DNA of 54,945 nt. Source: Candidatus Kuenenia stuttgartensis (lineage in GTDB: Bacteria; Planctomycetota; Planctomycetia; Planctomycetales; Planctomycetaceae). Position numbers and translations under genes: made by a program. The notes below the pieces were generated by a model that worked only from the letters and a program-made list of their open reading frames with translations, had not been told where the DNA came from and did no database searches. The stretch covers positions 1-54,945 of the forward strand of contig CAMDPK010000024.1 in assembly GCA_945904015.1 (NCBI GenBank), given 5' to 3'. Numbering within the stretch: position 1 is the first letter of the stretch; the number at the start of each line of letters is the position of its first letter. Positions 41,923 through 50,376 of this stretch are shown in pieces.

Positions 41923-43317
41923 GTGTCCCGCCAACTTGGAATCTCGTTGTCCCACAATCAGGCATTGAGCACACAGGAGACTCGCTTGGCTGACGCGAAA
42001 CGCGAACATCTGAAAGTCCAGGAGCAGAAGGCGATTCTCGTCGCCGTGCTGGAAACTGGCAGCCGCATCGACAAGGGCACCGCGCTCGATGAGCTTCACG
42101 GGTTGGTCAAGTCCGCTCGAGCGGAAGTCGTCGGCGAGTTGGTGCAGAAGACCAATCAGCCCAGCGGGGCGACGCTGCTCGGCAAGGGCAAGGTTGAGGA
42201 AGTGAAGCAACTGATCGAGGCGACCGGGGCCGAGGTCGTCATCTTCGACAACAACCTCTCGCCTTCGCAGGGACGTAACCTTGAAGAAGAGTTGAACTGT
42301 GTCATTGTCGATCGCAGCGAAGTGATTCTCGACATTTTCGCGCGGCGAGCGCAGACCTACGAAGCGCGATTGCAGGTCGAGTTAGCTCAACTTTTGTACT
42401 ACCGCCCGCGACTGAAGCGGATGTGGACGCACTTGGAACGCATCGAAGGCGGCGTCGGTGCGGGTCGCGGGCCGGGCGAAAAGCAGATCGAGACCGACCG
42501 CCGGCTGATCGACCAGCGCGTCGATGAATTGAAATTGAAGCTCAAAGAGGTCTCGAAACGCCGCGAACGGATCGTCGCGACGCGCGGCGATCAACCGACG
42601 GTCTCGCTGGTCGGCTACACGAATGCTGGCAAGAGCACGCTGCTGCGGACGTTGACCGGAGCCGACGTGTATGTCGCCGATCAGTTGTTCGCGACGCTCG
42701 ACACGCGCACGAAACGCTGGCAAGTGCCGCACTGGGGCGAGGTGCTGCTCAGCGACACAGTCGGGTTCGTCCGCGATCTGCCGCACCATCTGGTCGCGTC
42801 ATTCAAGTCCACGCTCGAAGAGGCTCGGCAAGCGGACCTGCTGTTGCATGTCGTCGATGCCAGCCATCCGGAAGCCGAGCGACAGATCGACACGGTCCAT
42901 CAGGTGCTCGACGACATCGGCGTGGATCGGACGAACATGCTGCTGGTGCTCAACAAAGTCGATGCCGTCGCGGATCGCAGCATTGTCGATGTGTTGCGAG
43001 TGAAACATCTCGACTGCGTCTGTATTTCGGCTCGCGAACGATCGGGGCTCGACAAATTGGAGTCAGCGATCGTTGCGCGGCTGGGTGACGGGATCGTCAT
43101 CGCGGAAATCGAGACCAGCGTGGCCAACGGCAAGCTGTTTGCGTTCCTGTCGCAATGTGCCGATGTGACCGATCGCGTCTACAACGATTCGAACGGTGTG
43201 TGCCTGACGTGTCGCATCGACCGTCGCTACCTGGCCAAACTGCGAGCCGAGGGGAACGTTGTCACGTTGCGGGATACTTTCGGCCGAGCCATCGTGAGCA
43301 GCGACGGCGACGCTTGA
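41923..43317 (+). CDS. hflX: GTPase HflX
   Basis: The protein has 464 residues, within the family range. The N-terminal HflX domain includes GATLLGKGKVEEVKQLIEA and VIFDNNLSPSQGRNLEEEL, then the coiled linker with GGVGAGRGPGEKQIETDRR. The G domain has G1 GYTNAGKST (231-239), G3 DTVGFV, G4 NKVD and G5 ISAR. HflX is a ribosome-associated GTPase that splits stalled 70S particles. The start is uncertain (GTG 41923 is the first in frame; TTG codons at about 41965 and 41986 are alternatives, and the conserved domain begins around residue 35). It stands alone, convergent with the YchF-like gene. Confidence 0.93.
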   Translation: MSRQLGISLSHNQALSTQETRLADAKREHLKVQEQKAILVAVLETGSRIDKGTALDELHGLVKSARAEVVGELVQKTNQPSGATLLGKGKVEEVKQLIEATGAEVVIFDNNLSPSQGRNLEEELNCVIVDRSEVILDIFARRAQTYEARLQVELAQLLYYRPRLKRMWTHLERIEGGVGAGRGPGEKQIETDRRLIDQRVDELKLKLKEVSKRRERIVATRGDQPTVSLVGYTNAGKSTLLRTLTGADVYVADQLFATLDTRTKRWQVPHWGEVLLSDTVGFVRDLPHHLVASFKSTLEEARQADLLLHVVDASHPEAERQIDTVHQVLDDIGVDRTNMLLVLNKVDAVADRSIVDVLRVKHLDCVCISARERSGLDKLESAIVARLGDGIVIAEIETSVANGKLFAFLSQCADVTDRVYNDSNGVCLTCRIDRRYLAKLRAEGNVVTLRDTFGRAIVSSDGDA

Positions 43318-43427
43318 TTCGTCGGGCCGTGAGTTCGCAAGACTTGGGAATCGTGGAAGTCACACCGGGTAGGCCCGAAAGTTGGAAGGGCGGGATCGGT
43401 TGGAAGATCGGCCACGGCGCAGATGGC

Positions 43428-44465
43428 TCACACACTAAAACGGATCACGATTTCGTCGCCGTCGCGGATGGGGGATTCTTTGCCTTCGGTGCGGAAAAGC
43501 CCCGCGGCTTTGACTTCTTTTTCGGAGCCGAGTCGCAGCAGGTCTTCGGTAGACATGATGTCGGCGCGGATGAAGCCGCGAGCTAAATCCGTGTGGATCG
43601 TGCCGGCGGCTTCGAGAGCGCTGCTGCCGCGTTTCAGCAGCCAGGCGTGGACTTCTTTTTCGTCGCAGGTGTAGAACGTGATCTGCTCGGTGATTTCGAA
43701 GATCGCTCGCAGCAGTTTGCTGCGGCAGGATTCGGTCAGGCCCATCTCTGAGGCAAAGAGTTCGCGATCCTCTGCGGGCAGCGAGGCGACTTCCAGTTCG
43801 AGGCCGACCGGGCCGGCGATCGCCGTGATGCCGATGGCGTGCAGGTCGGCCAGTTGCTTGGCATCGACCGTCGAGTCGGCGGTGTTGAGCACGACCATCT
43901 TCGGTTTGCGAGTCAGCAGGGCGAACGATTTGGTGGCCTTGTCTTGGACTTCGGTGAACGTGATGCCGCGCAGCGTTTGGCCATCGGTGAGCTTCGCGAC
44001 AACGAATTCCAGCGCTCCGAGTTCGGCGGTCAGTTCGTCCTTCTCGGTGGCAGGGCGGGGCTTCAGCAGATCCTTCTTCAACTTTTCGATTCGGTTGCCG
44101 ACGACTTGCAGGTCGGCCAGGATCATGTCGTCCTCAAAGGCTCGCGCTTCGGCAACTGGATCGACTCCGTTGAAGACGCCGATGACCTGGGCCAACGCGG
44201 AGGACTCGCGAATGATCCCCAGCCGCTGAGCGTTCTGGGCATTGTCCCCCTTCAGCAAACCGGGGGTGTCGAACAGGTCGATCTTCGCGGGGGAGATTTT
44301 CTTGGGCTTGTGGAACGCGACCAGCTTGTCAAATCGTTCATCTGGCACGGTCGTGATACCGACTTGGCCGAGGTGCGATTTTGAGACGTCGGGCTTGTGT
44401 CCGCTGAGCAACTCGAACAGCGTGCTCTTGCCGCTGCCCTGATATCCGACCAGGCCGATTTTCAT
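43428..44465 (-). CDS. YchF/OLA1-like GTP-binding protein
   Basis: The protein has 345 residues from ATG 44465, chosen because MKIGLVGYQGSGKST begins the G domain; a longer frame to 44570 adds sequence from a palindrome. G1 is GYQGSGKST and G3 is DTPGLLKG; the G4 position reads NTAD rather than NKxD, as is usual for YchF-type ATP/GTP binders. The coiled domain (DDMILADLQVVGNRIEKLKK) and the C-terminal TGS-like domain (TDLARGFIRADIMSTEDLL) follow. YchF proteins bind ribosomes and respond to redox stress. The sequence is somewhat divergent from canonical YchF (about 363 residues). Confidence 0.85.
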   Translation of the reverse strand: MKIGLVGYQGSGKSTLFELLSGHKPDVSKSHLGQVGITTVPDERFDKLVAFHKPKKISPAKIDLFDTPGLLKGDNAQNAQRLGIIRESSALAQVIGVFNGVDPVAEARAFEDDMILADLQVVGNRIEKLKKDLLKPRPATEKDELTAELGALEFVVAKLTDGQTLRGITFTEVQDKATKSFALLTRKPKMVVLNTADSTVDAKQLADLHAIGITAIAGPVGLELEVASLPAEDRELFASEMGLTESCRSKLLRAIFEITEQITFYTCDEKEVHAWLLKRGSSALEAAGTIHTDLARGFIRADIMSTEDLLRLGSEKEVKAAGLFRTEGKESPIRDGDEIVIRFSV

Positions 44466-44474
44466 GGCTGCCTC

Positions 44475-44602
44475 TACGTAGCCGTCATCGCTCCGCGTGA
44501 CGAGCTGAATGGGTGACAGGATTTGATTTTCAGAAAACGTTCGTGGCTCAAACTTGTAATGGCTCGTCACGCGGAGTCCGCCGCGGCGGAACGGCTACGT
44601 AA
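44475..44602. repeat. Interrupted palindrome with TACGTAGCCG and GCTCCGCGTGACGAGC arms
   Basis: The left arm (44475-44505) reads TACGTAGCCG, then GCTCCGCGTGACGAGC; the right arm (44562-44602) reads GCTCGTCACGCGGAG, then an extra small hairpin (CCGCCGCGGCGG), then CGGCTACGTA. The palindrome lies between the YchF-like start and the yraN stop and overlaps the latter's end region. A side hairpin occurs only on the right. Confidence 0.65.
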
Positions 44603-44998
44603 CTACGAAAACATTTGCCACTTGCCGGTCGGCTCGAACGCGTTGCGGAGGTGGCGGATTTCCGGCTCGCGTGCATCTTCGGGCCAGACGATGGCGACGA
44701 CGTCGAAGCGGGCCGAGTGTTCCAACAGTTTGTGTTTCTTCAAATAGGCCAACGCCATATTCGTCAGCTTCTTTTGTTTGTCGAGCGTGACCGCTTCTTC
44801 CGGCCGGCCGGCGACCAGCGATGAACGAGTTTTGACTTCGACGAAAACGATCGTCGTGCCATCGAGAGCCACGATGTCGATCTCGCCAAGCGGTGTCGAA
44901 TAGTTTCGCTGGACGATCCGGAAGCCCTGCCGTTTGAGAAACTTCGCCGCCGCGCGTTCGCCGCGATCACCGAACAGCTTGTTCCACAGACTCCGCAT
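44603..44998 (-). CDS. yraN: YraN family (UPF0102) nuclease-like protein
   Basis: The protein has 131 residues, the usual length. It has the PD-(D/E)XK-like core: GERAAAKFLKRQGFRIVQRN, then GEIDIVALDG, then IVFVEVKTR, giving Glu-Asp and Glu-x-Lys catalytic-type residues. The C-terminal DVVAIVW strand is also typical. YraN proteins are predicted Holliday-junction-resolvase-like nucleases of unsettled function. It lies downstream of rplS on the same strand, a common location near rnhB, which is absent here. Confidence 0.9.
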   Translation of the reverse strand: MRSLWNKLFGDRGERAAAKFLKRQGFRIVQRNYSTPLGEIDIVALDGTTIVFVEVKTRSSLVAGRPEEAVTLDKQKKLTNMALAYLKKHKLLEHSARFDVVAIVWPEDAREPEIRHLRNAFEPTGKWQMFS

Positions 44999-45018
44999 GG
45001 CGGTGGTCCCGAAGGGAG

Positions 45019-45101
45019 GAATGAAAAATGAGAATTGGAAAATGGAAAATGCAAAATGGCATCAAACTCATTTTGCATTCTCCAATTCTCGTTTTCCATT
45101 G
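45019..45101. repeat. AATGCAAAATG/AATTGGAAAATGG word palindrome, rplS-yraN junction
   Basis: The left half (about 45019-45058) is AATGAAAAATGAGAATTGG, then AAAATGGAAAATGCAAAATG; the right half (45069-45101) is CATTTTGCATTCTCC then AATTCTCGTTTTCCATT. The words are complementary across the centre (GGCATCAAACT). It lies between the rplS stop and yraN start. A related tract lies at 46274-46363 in the same operon. Confidence 0.75.
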
Positions 45102-45122
45102 CCGGAGATTCGGACGTCACTG

Positions 45123-45506
45123 CTATTCGGAAGCAGGAACCTCGACTTTGGCTTCCTTCGCTCGGCGTTGGACCAGCTTTGTGGCTTTGCCGACGCGCTT
45201 GCGGAGGTAGTACAGCTTGGCTCGACGAGTCTTGCCGTGGCGGATGACTTCCAACTTGGCGATCTTCGGCGAGTTGACCGGGAAGATGCGCTCGACGCCT
45301 TCGCCGCCGACGATGCGGCGGACGGTGAACATCTCGCGGGTGCCGGCTCCGCGGCGAGCGAGGACGACGCCCGTGAAAATCTGGACGCGCTCTTTTGTGC
45401 CTTCCAGAATTCGGCAATGGACATCGACGGTGTCGCCGACTTCAAACTTCAGTGGGTCAGGTCGCAGGTGCTTGTCTTCGACCTCTTTGATGAGCTTGTT
45501 AATCAT
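45123..45506 (-). CDS. rplS: 50S ribosomal protein L19
   Basis: The protein has 127 residues, slightly longer than the usual 115. Conserved segments: [50 protein letters not shown], and [19 protein letters not shown]19 sits at the 30S-50S interface. The ATG overlaps the trmD stop by 4 bp (ATGA), so it is translationally coupled to trmD, as in many bacteria. Confidence 0.97.
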   Translation of the reverse strand: MINKLIKEVEDKHLRPDPLKFEVGDTVDVHCRILEGTKERVQIFTGVVLARRGAGTREMFTVRRIVGGEGVERIFPVNSPKIAKLEVIRHGKTRRAKLYYLRKRVGKATKLVQRRAKEAKVEVPASE

Positions 45507-46264
45507 GATTCAGGACTCCCTGGATCGCGACGAGTTTGTGATCGTCGCTGGCGTTTCGGTTTTTTGTCTTCGTCGGCGGCAACTGGCGGGACCAGATCGC
45601 TGCGACGCTCTTGGGTTCGTTTCAAACTTTGTTGGTCTTGCCAACGTTGGATTTCGGCGTGATTTCCGTTGAGCAAAACTTCGGGAACCGTCATGCCGCG
45701 GAACTCGCGAGGTCGCGTGAACTGCGGGTATTCCAAAAGTCCGCTGTCGGAAAACGATTCGTACTTGTGTGAGGTCTCATCGCCGAGCACGCCCGGAATG
45801 AGCCGGATGACGGAATCAATCAAGAGCATCGCCGGCACTTCGCCGCCGTTGCAGATGAAATCGCCAACCGAGACCTCCAGTGGCTGCAAACCTTGTCGGA
45901 TTCGATCGTCGAATCCTTCGTATCTTCCGCACAGCAACAACAGCCGTTTGTACTGAGCGAGTTCTTCCACCAACTTTTGATTGAGCTTGCAGCCTTGCGG
46001 CGTGAGCATGATGAGCTGACCGGGTTGGTCAGCGTCTTGCTGCACCGCTTCAACCGCATCGAACACGGGCGGGCACATGATCAACATGCCCGGTCCGCCA
46101 CCATACGGGGTGTCGTCCACCGACTTTCGTTTGCTGGTCGCCCAGTCTCGGAAGTTCCAGAGTTTCACGCTCACGAGGTCGCGTTGGATGGCCAACTTGA
46201 GCAGGCTCTGCGAGAGGTAGCTCTCGAACAAATCCGGAAAGAGCGTGAGGACGTCGAACCGCAT
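45503..46264 (-). CDS. trmD: tRNA (guanine-N1)-methyltransferase TrmD
   Basis: The protein has 253 residues from ATG 46264, chosen because [13 protein letters not shown] is the canonical start; the frame extends upstream through a repeat that is not part of the protein. SPOUT/knot features: YGGGPGM at 54-60, [14 protein letters not shown] near 108-121, [19 protein letters not shown], and [10 protein letters not shown]. The catalytic Asp lies in the C-terminal part ([19 protein letters not shown]). TrmD methylates G37 of tRNAs to keep the frame. A Lys/Arg-rich tail of about 35 residues after [12 protein letters not shown] is longer than usual. Confidence 0.97.
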   Translation of the reverse strand: MRFDVLTLFPDLFESYLSQSLLKLAIQRDLVSVKLWNFRDWATSKRKSVDDTPYGGGPGMLIMCPPVFDAVEAVQQDADQPGQLIMLTPQGCKLNQKLVEELAQYKRLLLLCGRYEGFDDRIRQGLQPLEVSVGDFICNGGEVPAMLLIDSVIRLIPGVLGDETSHKYESFSDSGLLEYPQFTRPREFRGMTVPEVLLNGNHAEIQRWQDQQSLKRTQERRSDLVPPVAADEDKKPKRQRRSQTRRDPGSPES

Positions 46265-46273
46265 GATGACCAG

Positions 46274-46363
46274 TAATGAAAAATGAAAATTGCAAAGTGA
46301 AAAATGCAAAATGCAGGCGAACTCAATTTGCACATTTCATTTTTCATTTCTCATTTTGCATTG
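46274..46363. repeat. AATGAAAAATG word palindrome, rpsP-trmD junction
   Basis: The left half has AATGAAAAATGAAAATTGC and AAAAATGCAAAATGCA; the right half has AATTTGCACATTTC, ATTTTTCATTTCTC and ATTTTGCATTGC, complementary across GGCGAACTC. It fills the 105-bp gap between rpsP and trmD, where rimM is often found in other bacteria. Confidence 0.75.
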
Positions 46364-46369
46364 CTTGCC

Positions 46370-46732
46370 TTAACTCGCTTCGCCGCCTTCGGCCGGAGCT
46401 TCCTCTGCTGGGGCTTCGGCGGCAGCCGGAGCGGGCGGAGGTTTCTGCGGAGTCAGCGCCGGTGCGGACACTTGGTCCGTCCAGCGATTGTTTTTCACCT
46501 TCTTGATGAGCGTGGCGACTCGATCCGACGGCGTTGCGCCGACCGATTGCCAATACTCGATCCGATCCATCTTCAACTTCACACGAGCGGACTTGTCTTT
46601 GACCATCGGGTCGTAAGTGCCGACCTCTTCAATGGACTTGCCCTCGCGAGCCTTCTGACGATCGATGATCACGATCCGGTAGAACGGCCGATGCTTACGG
46701 CCCATTCTCGTCATACGAATGCGAACCGACAC
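46370..46732 (-). CDS. rpsP: 30S ribosomal protein S16
   Basis: The protein has 120 residues, starting at GTG 46732, which gives MSVRIRMTRMGRKHRPFYRI, the conserved S16 N-terminus; AAGGAG lies 7 nt upstream. DRQKAREGKSIEEVGTYDP and MDRIEYWQSVGATPSD are also typical. The C-terminus carries a Pro/Ala/Glu-rich extension of about 30 residues (PPPAPAAAEAPAEEAPAEGG), longer than in most bacteria. It heads the rpsP-trmD-rplS-yraN operon. The 258 bp upstream (46733-46990) hold no gene; the operon promoter is expected there. Confidence 0.96.
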   Translation of the reverse strand: MSVRIRMTRMGRKHRPFYRIVIIDRQKAREGKSIEEVGTYDPMVKDKSARVKLKMDRIEYWQSVGATPSDRVATLIKKVKNNRWTDQVSAPALTPQKPPPAPAAAEAPAEEAPAEGGEAS

Positions 46733-46990
46733 AAGATTCTCCTTGGTTAGCAAGAGGAGATGCGTGACGCAGTGCCACGTCTCGAAAATAGTGATGGCAA
46801 ACTCCAGCCGTGCTACCAAGGATGCTGAATCGACAAACGATCCAGATCCTGAACTCAGGCGAGTTCAGCGACATCACTCGGCTTACACGGGCCGGCCGGC
46901 CAGAAAGGGGAGCAGTGTGACGGCATCACCCCGCCGACTCAACCGACTTCAGCCCGAAAAACCGGCCTTCCGAGGCATGATTGCCGCGAC

Positions 46991-48343
46991 TCATTCGGGC
47001 AATTCCGTCCCTTTGGTCTCCGGAGCCCACGCCAAAAGCACGATCCCGACTAGGAATAACAGGCTCAGCAGCGAGGCGGCGTTTTCAAACGACAGGCCAG
47101 CTTTCTGCAAGGCCCCGTTGACTAGCAGCATCACCGCCGTTGCCGACCGAGCAAAATTGAAACAGAAACCGGCTCCGGAACTTCGCAGCCGAGTCGGGTA
47201 CAGCTCAGGAAAATAGATCGCGTAGCCCGCGTGCATCCCCAGCGTCAGGAATCCAAAGAGCGGCAGCGTCCAAGTCAACACGGTGTCGCTCGAAGTCGCC
47301 AAGCCTTGAAACAAGGCCAGCGCGGCCACCAGCCCACCGATGTGAAACAACAGAAACGCCCGTCGTCGGCCAAGCCACTCGCAGATGGGACCGAAGGCCA
47401 GCAAGCCCAACCCTCCACCCGTCGTCACCAGAAACATGCCCCACATCTCGGCCTGCTTGAGTTCCGTCGAATGCTTCTTGAAGACCTCTTTCTTCGTCGC
47501 GGCCTCCGCAGTTGCCGAGACGTGCTCTTCAAGCAGCACTCGCTCGCGAGCACGGTGCAGCAACAGATCCTTGCCGTAAATGTGGACTCCCCAAAACGTC
47601 GCGAGTCCAACAAACGCCAGCGACACCGCCACAAGCGTCCGGCGGCGCAACTCGCGACCGAGCAGCTCACGAAGTTCTGCGAACGGCGATCGTGCGGCCG
47701 ATTGTTTTGCGCGCGACGCGATCCAAGCCTCCGGCTCCTTCAATCGCCAGCGAATCCAGAGCGTCAACAATGCCGGCAACGCGCCGATGCCGAAGCCCCA
47801 ACGCCAACCAAAGTTTGGGTTGTTGACGATGAACGCTCCCGCCGCGATCGCCAAATAGGTGCCGAGCACGCTGCTGCCGTGAAACACCGCCCCCGACCAA
47901 GCTCGTGCGTGTTTCGGAAAAACCTCGGAGACGAACGCGCTGGCCACCGCCCACTCGCCACCGACTCCGAGGGCCACGAAGAATCGTAACACTGCGATTT
48001 GCCACCACGTCTGAGCGAACGCCGTCACGCAGGTGAACAGCGAATACACCAGAATCGTCAGGATCATTGTCTTCGAGCGTCCGACGCGATCCGCGATGAT
48101 TCCGAACAACACTCCGCCGAGTGCTCCGCCGATGAGAAACGAGCTGAGCGCGACGTTGTTGTAAAACGCGAGATCGCCGGCCGAAGTGTCCTTGGGCAGC
48201 AGCGACGGCATCGCCTCGTTCATGCTGCTGACGAAGATTTGCCCCTCGAACACATCGAACACCCAACCGAGCGACGCGATCGTCAGCACCAGCCACTGAT
48301 ATCGCGTGACGCCATCTCGCCAACTTGTCGGAGGAGTGCTCAT
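46991..48343 (-). CDS. MFS transporter, sugar/aromatic-acid:H+ symporter-like
   Basis: The protein has 450 residues from ATG 48343. Twelve hydrophobic segments are visible. Helix 1 with GWVFDVFEGQIF resembles the aromatic-acid/sugar symporter family (Asp in helix 1), and the loop 2-3 motif GIIADRVGRSKTM matches the MFS GxxxDRxGRR signature. A long central loop with charged residues (RARERVLLEEHVSATAEAAT) precedes helix 7, and IYFPELYPTRLRSSGAG is the sugar-transporter PETKG-type end (WAPETKGTELPE). The start lies 2 bp after the LLM gene stop, so the pair is coupled. The substrate is unknown. Confidence 0.88.
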   Translation of the reverse strand: MSTPPTSWRDGVTRYQWLVLTIASLGWVFDVFEGQIFVSSMNEAMPSLLPKDTSAGDLAFYNNVALSSFLIGGALGGVLFGIIADRVGRSKTMILTILVYSLFTCVTAFAQTWWQIAVLRFFVALGVGGEWAVASAFVSEVFPKHARAWSGAVFHGSSVLGTYLAIAAGAFIVNNPNFGWRWGFGIGALPALLTLWIRWRLKEPEAWIASRAKQSAARSPFAELRELLGRELRRRTLVAVSLAFVGLATFWGVHIYGKDLLLHRARERVLLEEHVSATAEAATKKEVFKKHSTELKQAEMWGMFLVTTGGGLGLLAFGPICEWLGRRRAFLLFHIGGLVAALALFQGLATSSDTVLTWTLPLFGFLTLGMHAGYAIYFPELYPTRLRSSGAGFCFNFARSATAVMLLVNGALQKAGLSFENAASLLSLLFLVGIVLLAWAPETKGTELPE

Positions 48344-48345
48344 CG

Positions 48346-49500
48346 TTACTTTCTGGTTCCCGTCGTCAGCGGCGTGACGGGATCGGGGACGATGCGGCCT
48401 TGGGCTTCGGCCAACTTGCAAGTCTTCAGCCTCGGCAGAACATACCGCGCGAACAACTCGCATTCCTCGCGGTGCGGATAGCCCGACAGGATGAAGGCTC
48501 GCAGGCCCATGTCCGTGTACCGCTGCAACTGAGCCACCACTTGATCGGGATCGCCGACGATCGCGCTGCCGCAGCCGGAGCGGGCGCGGCCGATGCCAGT
48601 CCAAAGGTGCGATTCGATGTAGCCTTCGTCGTCCGCTTGTTCGCGGAGGGCATCTTGTCGCACGACGCCGAGCGATCGTGAATCCTGCGACCGATGCTTG
48701 ATCTGCTGGCCGATGGAGTTATCCAGCTTCGAGACCAATCGCCGAGCCGCCTCGCGTGCGGCGGATTCCGTCTCGCGCACGATGACATGAATCCGCAGGC
48801 CGAAGTCGATCGTGCGGCCGAAGCGCGAGGCGCGGCGAGACAGGTCGAGCATCGTCTCGGCCAGCATCGGCTCGGTCTCCGGCCACATCAGGAAGACGTC
48901 GCAGTGTTCGGCGCACAGTTCGCGAGCCGGCTCGGACGTGCCGCCGAAATACAGCAGAGGCCCTCCGTTTTGCTGATACGGCTTGACCGGATCGCTCGGG
49001 AGGTCGAAGCGGTAGAATTCGCCTTCAAACTGAATGCGGTCGCGCGTCCAACCTTGCCGGAGGATCTCGATGACCTCTCGCGAACGGCGATAGCGTGTCT
49101 CGGAGTCTTCCTTCAAGCCTGGCATGTCGGACGAGATGATGTTCAGCGTCAACCGCCCGCGAAGCATGTGATCGAGGCTCGCGATCGCTCGGCCGAGCAT
49201 CGGCGGGTGATACTCACCGCAGCGAATCGCGACCAGCAACGAAATCCGCTCCGTGAGCGCGGCCATGCCTCCCGCGAACGTCAGCGTGTCCTGTCCCGGC
49301 ACATACCCGTTCGGCAACAGCACGTTGTTGAAGCCGGACCGCTCGGCCGTCAGAACGAGGTCGCGGCAATGCTCCCAACTGCTACGCAACCGCCCGTCAG
49401 GTACGCCGAGGAATTCGTAGTCATCCGCGCACAGCGCGCTGAACCACGAGACCTCGACGGCATCGATATTCGGCGAGCGAATGACAAGAGTCGAATCCAT
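48346..49500 (-). CDS. LLM-class flavin-dependent monooxygenase (SsuD-like)
   Basis: The protein has 384 residues from ATG 49500 ([13 protein letters not shown]). It is a luciferase-like TIM barrel: [64 protein letters not shown], and [22 protein letters not shown] are SsuD-like blocks. Such enzymes use FMNH2 and O2 to cleave alkanesulfonates or oxidise similar compounds. No flavin reductase is adjacent; it must come from elsewhere. The partner gene, an MFS transporter, starts 2 bp downstream and likely imports the substrate. Confidence 0.92.
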   Translation of the reverse strand: MDSTLVIRSPNIDAVEVSWFSALCADDYEFLGVPDGRLRSSWEHCRDLVLTAERSGFNNVLLPNGYVPGQDTLTFAGGMAALTERISLLVAIRCGEYHPPMLGRAIASLDHMLRGRLTLNIISSDMPGLKEDSETRYRRSREVIEILRQGWTRDRIQFEGEFYRFDLPSDPVKPYQQNGGPLLYFGGTSEPARELCAEHCDVFLMWPETEPMLAETMLDLSRRASRFGRTIDFGLRIHVIVRETESAAREAARRLVSKLDNSIGQQIKHRSQDSRSLGVVRQDALREQADDEGYIESHLWTGIGRARSGCGSAIVGDPDQVVAQLQRYTDMGLRAFILSGYPHREECELFARYVLPRLKTCKLAEAQGRIVPDPVTPLTTGTRK

Positions 49501-49596
49501 CGAGAGCTTCCGGAGGTTGGTCCGCCGACGGCGGATTGCCCAACTCGTTTTACGAAACACGGAAAGGCAAGAGTGCCCATCCTCCAAACGTGAACT

Positions 49597-50376
49597 TCAC
49601 ATCGTATCGCTCGCAAAAACCACTTGGCGTTTCGCGCGGTTGATCCCGACAAGTCCGCCGGTCTTCGGGTCGTGAGCGAAACCCTGTCCGGTGAATGGAG
49701 CCGATTGTTGACCGGTGAATTCCAACACGTTGCCGGTCTTAGGAAGCCGCAGTCGAAAGAGCACCGGATCGTCGTGTCCAGTCACCAACAACGAACCATC
49801 GCGCCACAAGCCACCTGACAGACTCATGCGATGCAACTCGCGAATCACTTCGGCTGGATAAGTCCACCGGCCTTGTTCGCGCCAGTTCCGGTCAAACTTC
49901 ACGAGAAACGTCTGCGCGTTGTCGTCGCCGTACCGCGCGAAGTTGCACCACCATTGCTCGTCGTGCCGAACGGCCCAGGTTAGGCTGCCGCCGAAGTTGC
50001 CAAACTCTTTGAACGTCGTCAGCCGCAGCGACTCCAGATCGAGCACTTTGATCTCACTCCGTTCGGGTGTCTGCGGGTAATTCGAGTGCGCGCAATACAG
50101 CCGACGCTCCCACAAGAATCCGCTGTTGAGATGCTTCGCCTCGCCGGTGCTGGTTGCGAGCCGCTCGCCCGACTGACGGTCGTACTTCGCGACCAGCGTG
50201 TTGGTGATCGCGTACACGAATTTGTCATCGGCCGCTGCCGCTTGATGAGCCTCCAGGGCCGACAACATACCGGTCTGCTTCCAAACGACTTTGAGTTCGT
50301 CAGCGTGAGCCAGAGCCACCACAATGCTCAAAAGGAGCAGCGTGTCGGCCGTCACAAGTCGTCGATGAGCGATCAT
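49597..50376 (-). CDS. Secreted beta-propeller-like protein of unknown function
   Basis: The protein has 259 residues from ATG 50376, whose ATGA overlaps the stop of the SMP-30-like gene. Signal peptide: TADTLLLLSIVVALAHA. The body has repeated strand pairs like a small propeller (DKFVYAITNTLVAKYDRQSG, SEIKVLDLESLRL, TFLVKFDRNWREQG, GLWRDGSLLVTGHDDPVLF). No catalytic motif is recognised. Translational coupling to the SMP-30-like gene suggests a shared pathway. In-frame upstream sequence to 50631 overlaps that gene and is not considered part of the protein. Confidence 0.75.
   Translation of the reverse strand: MIAHRRLVTADTLLLLSIVVALAHADELKVVWKQTGMLSALEAHQAAAADDKFVYAITNTLVAKYDRQSGERLATSTGEAKHLNSGFLWERRLYCAHSNYPQTPERSEIKVLDLESLRLTTFKEFGNFGGSLTWAVRHDEQWWCNFARYGDDNAQTFLVKFDRNWREQGRWTYPAEVIRELHRMSLSGGLWRDGSLLVTGHDDPVLFRLRLPKTGNVLEFTGQQSAPFTGQGFAHDPKTGGLVGINRAKRQVVFASDTM

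Noticed and set aside
44999..45122. A small gene between yraN and rplS
   Set aside because: All frames here are built from the A-rich word repeat and none has a ribosome binding site.
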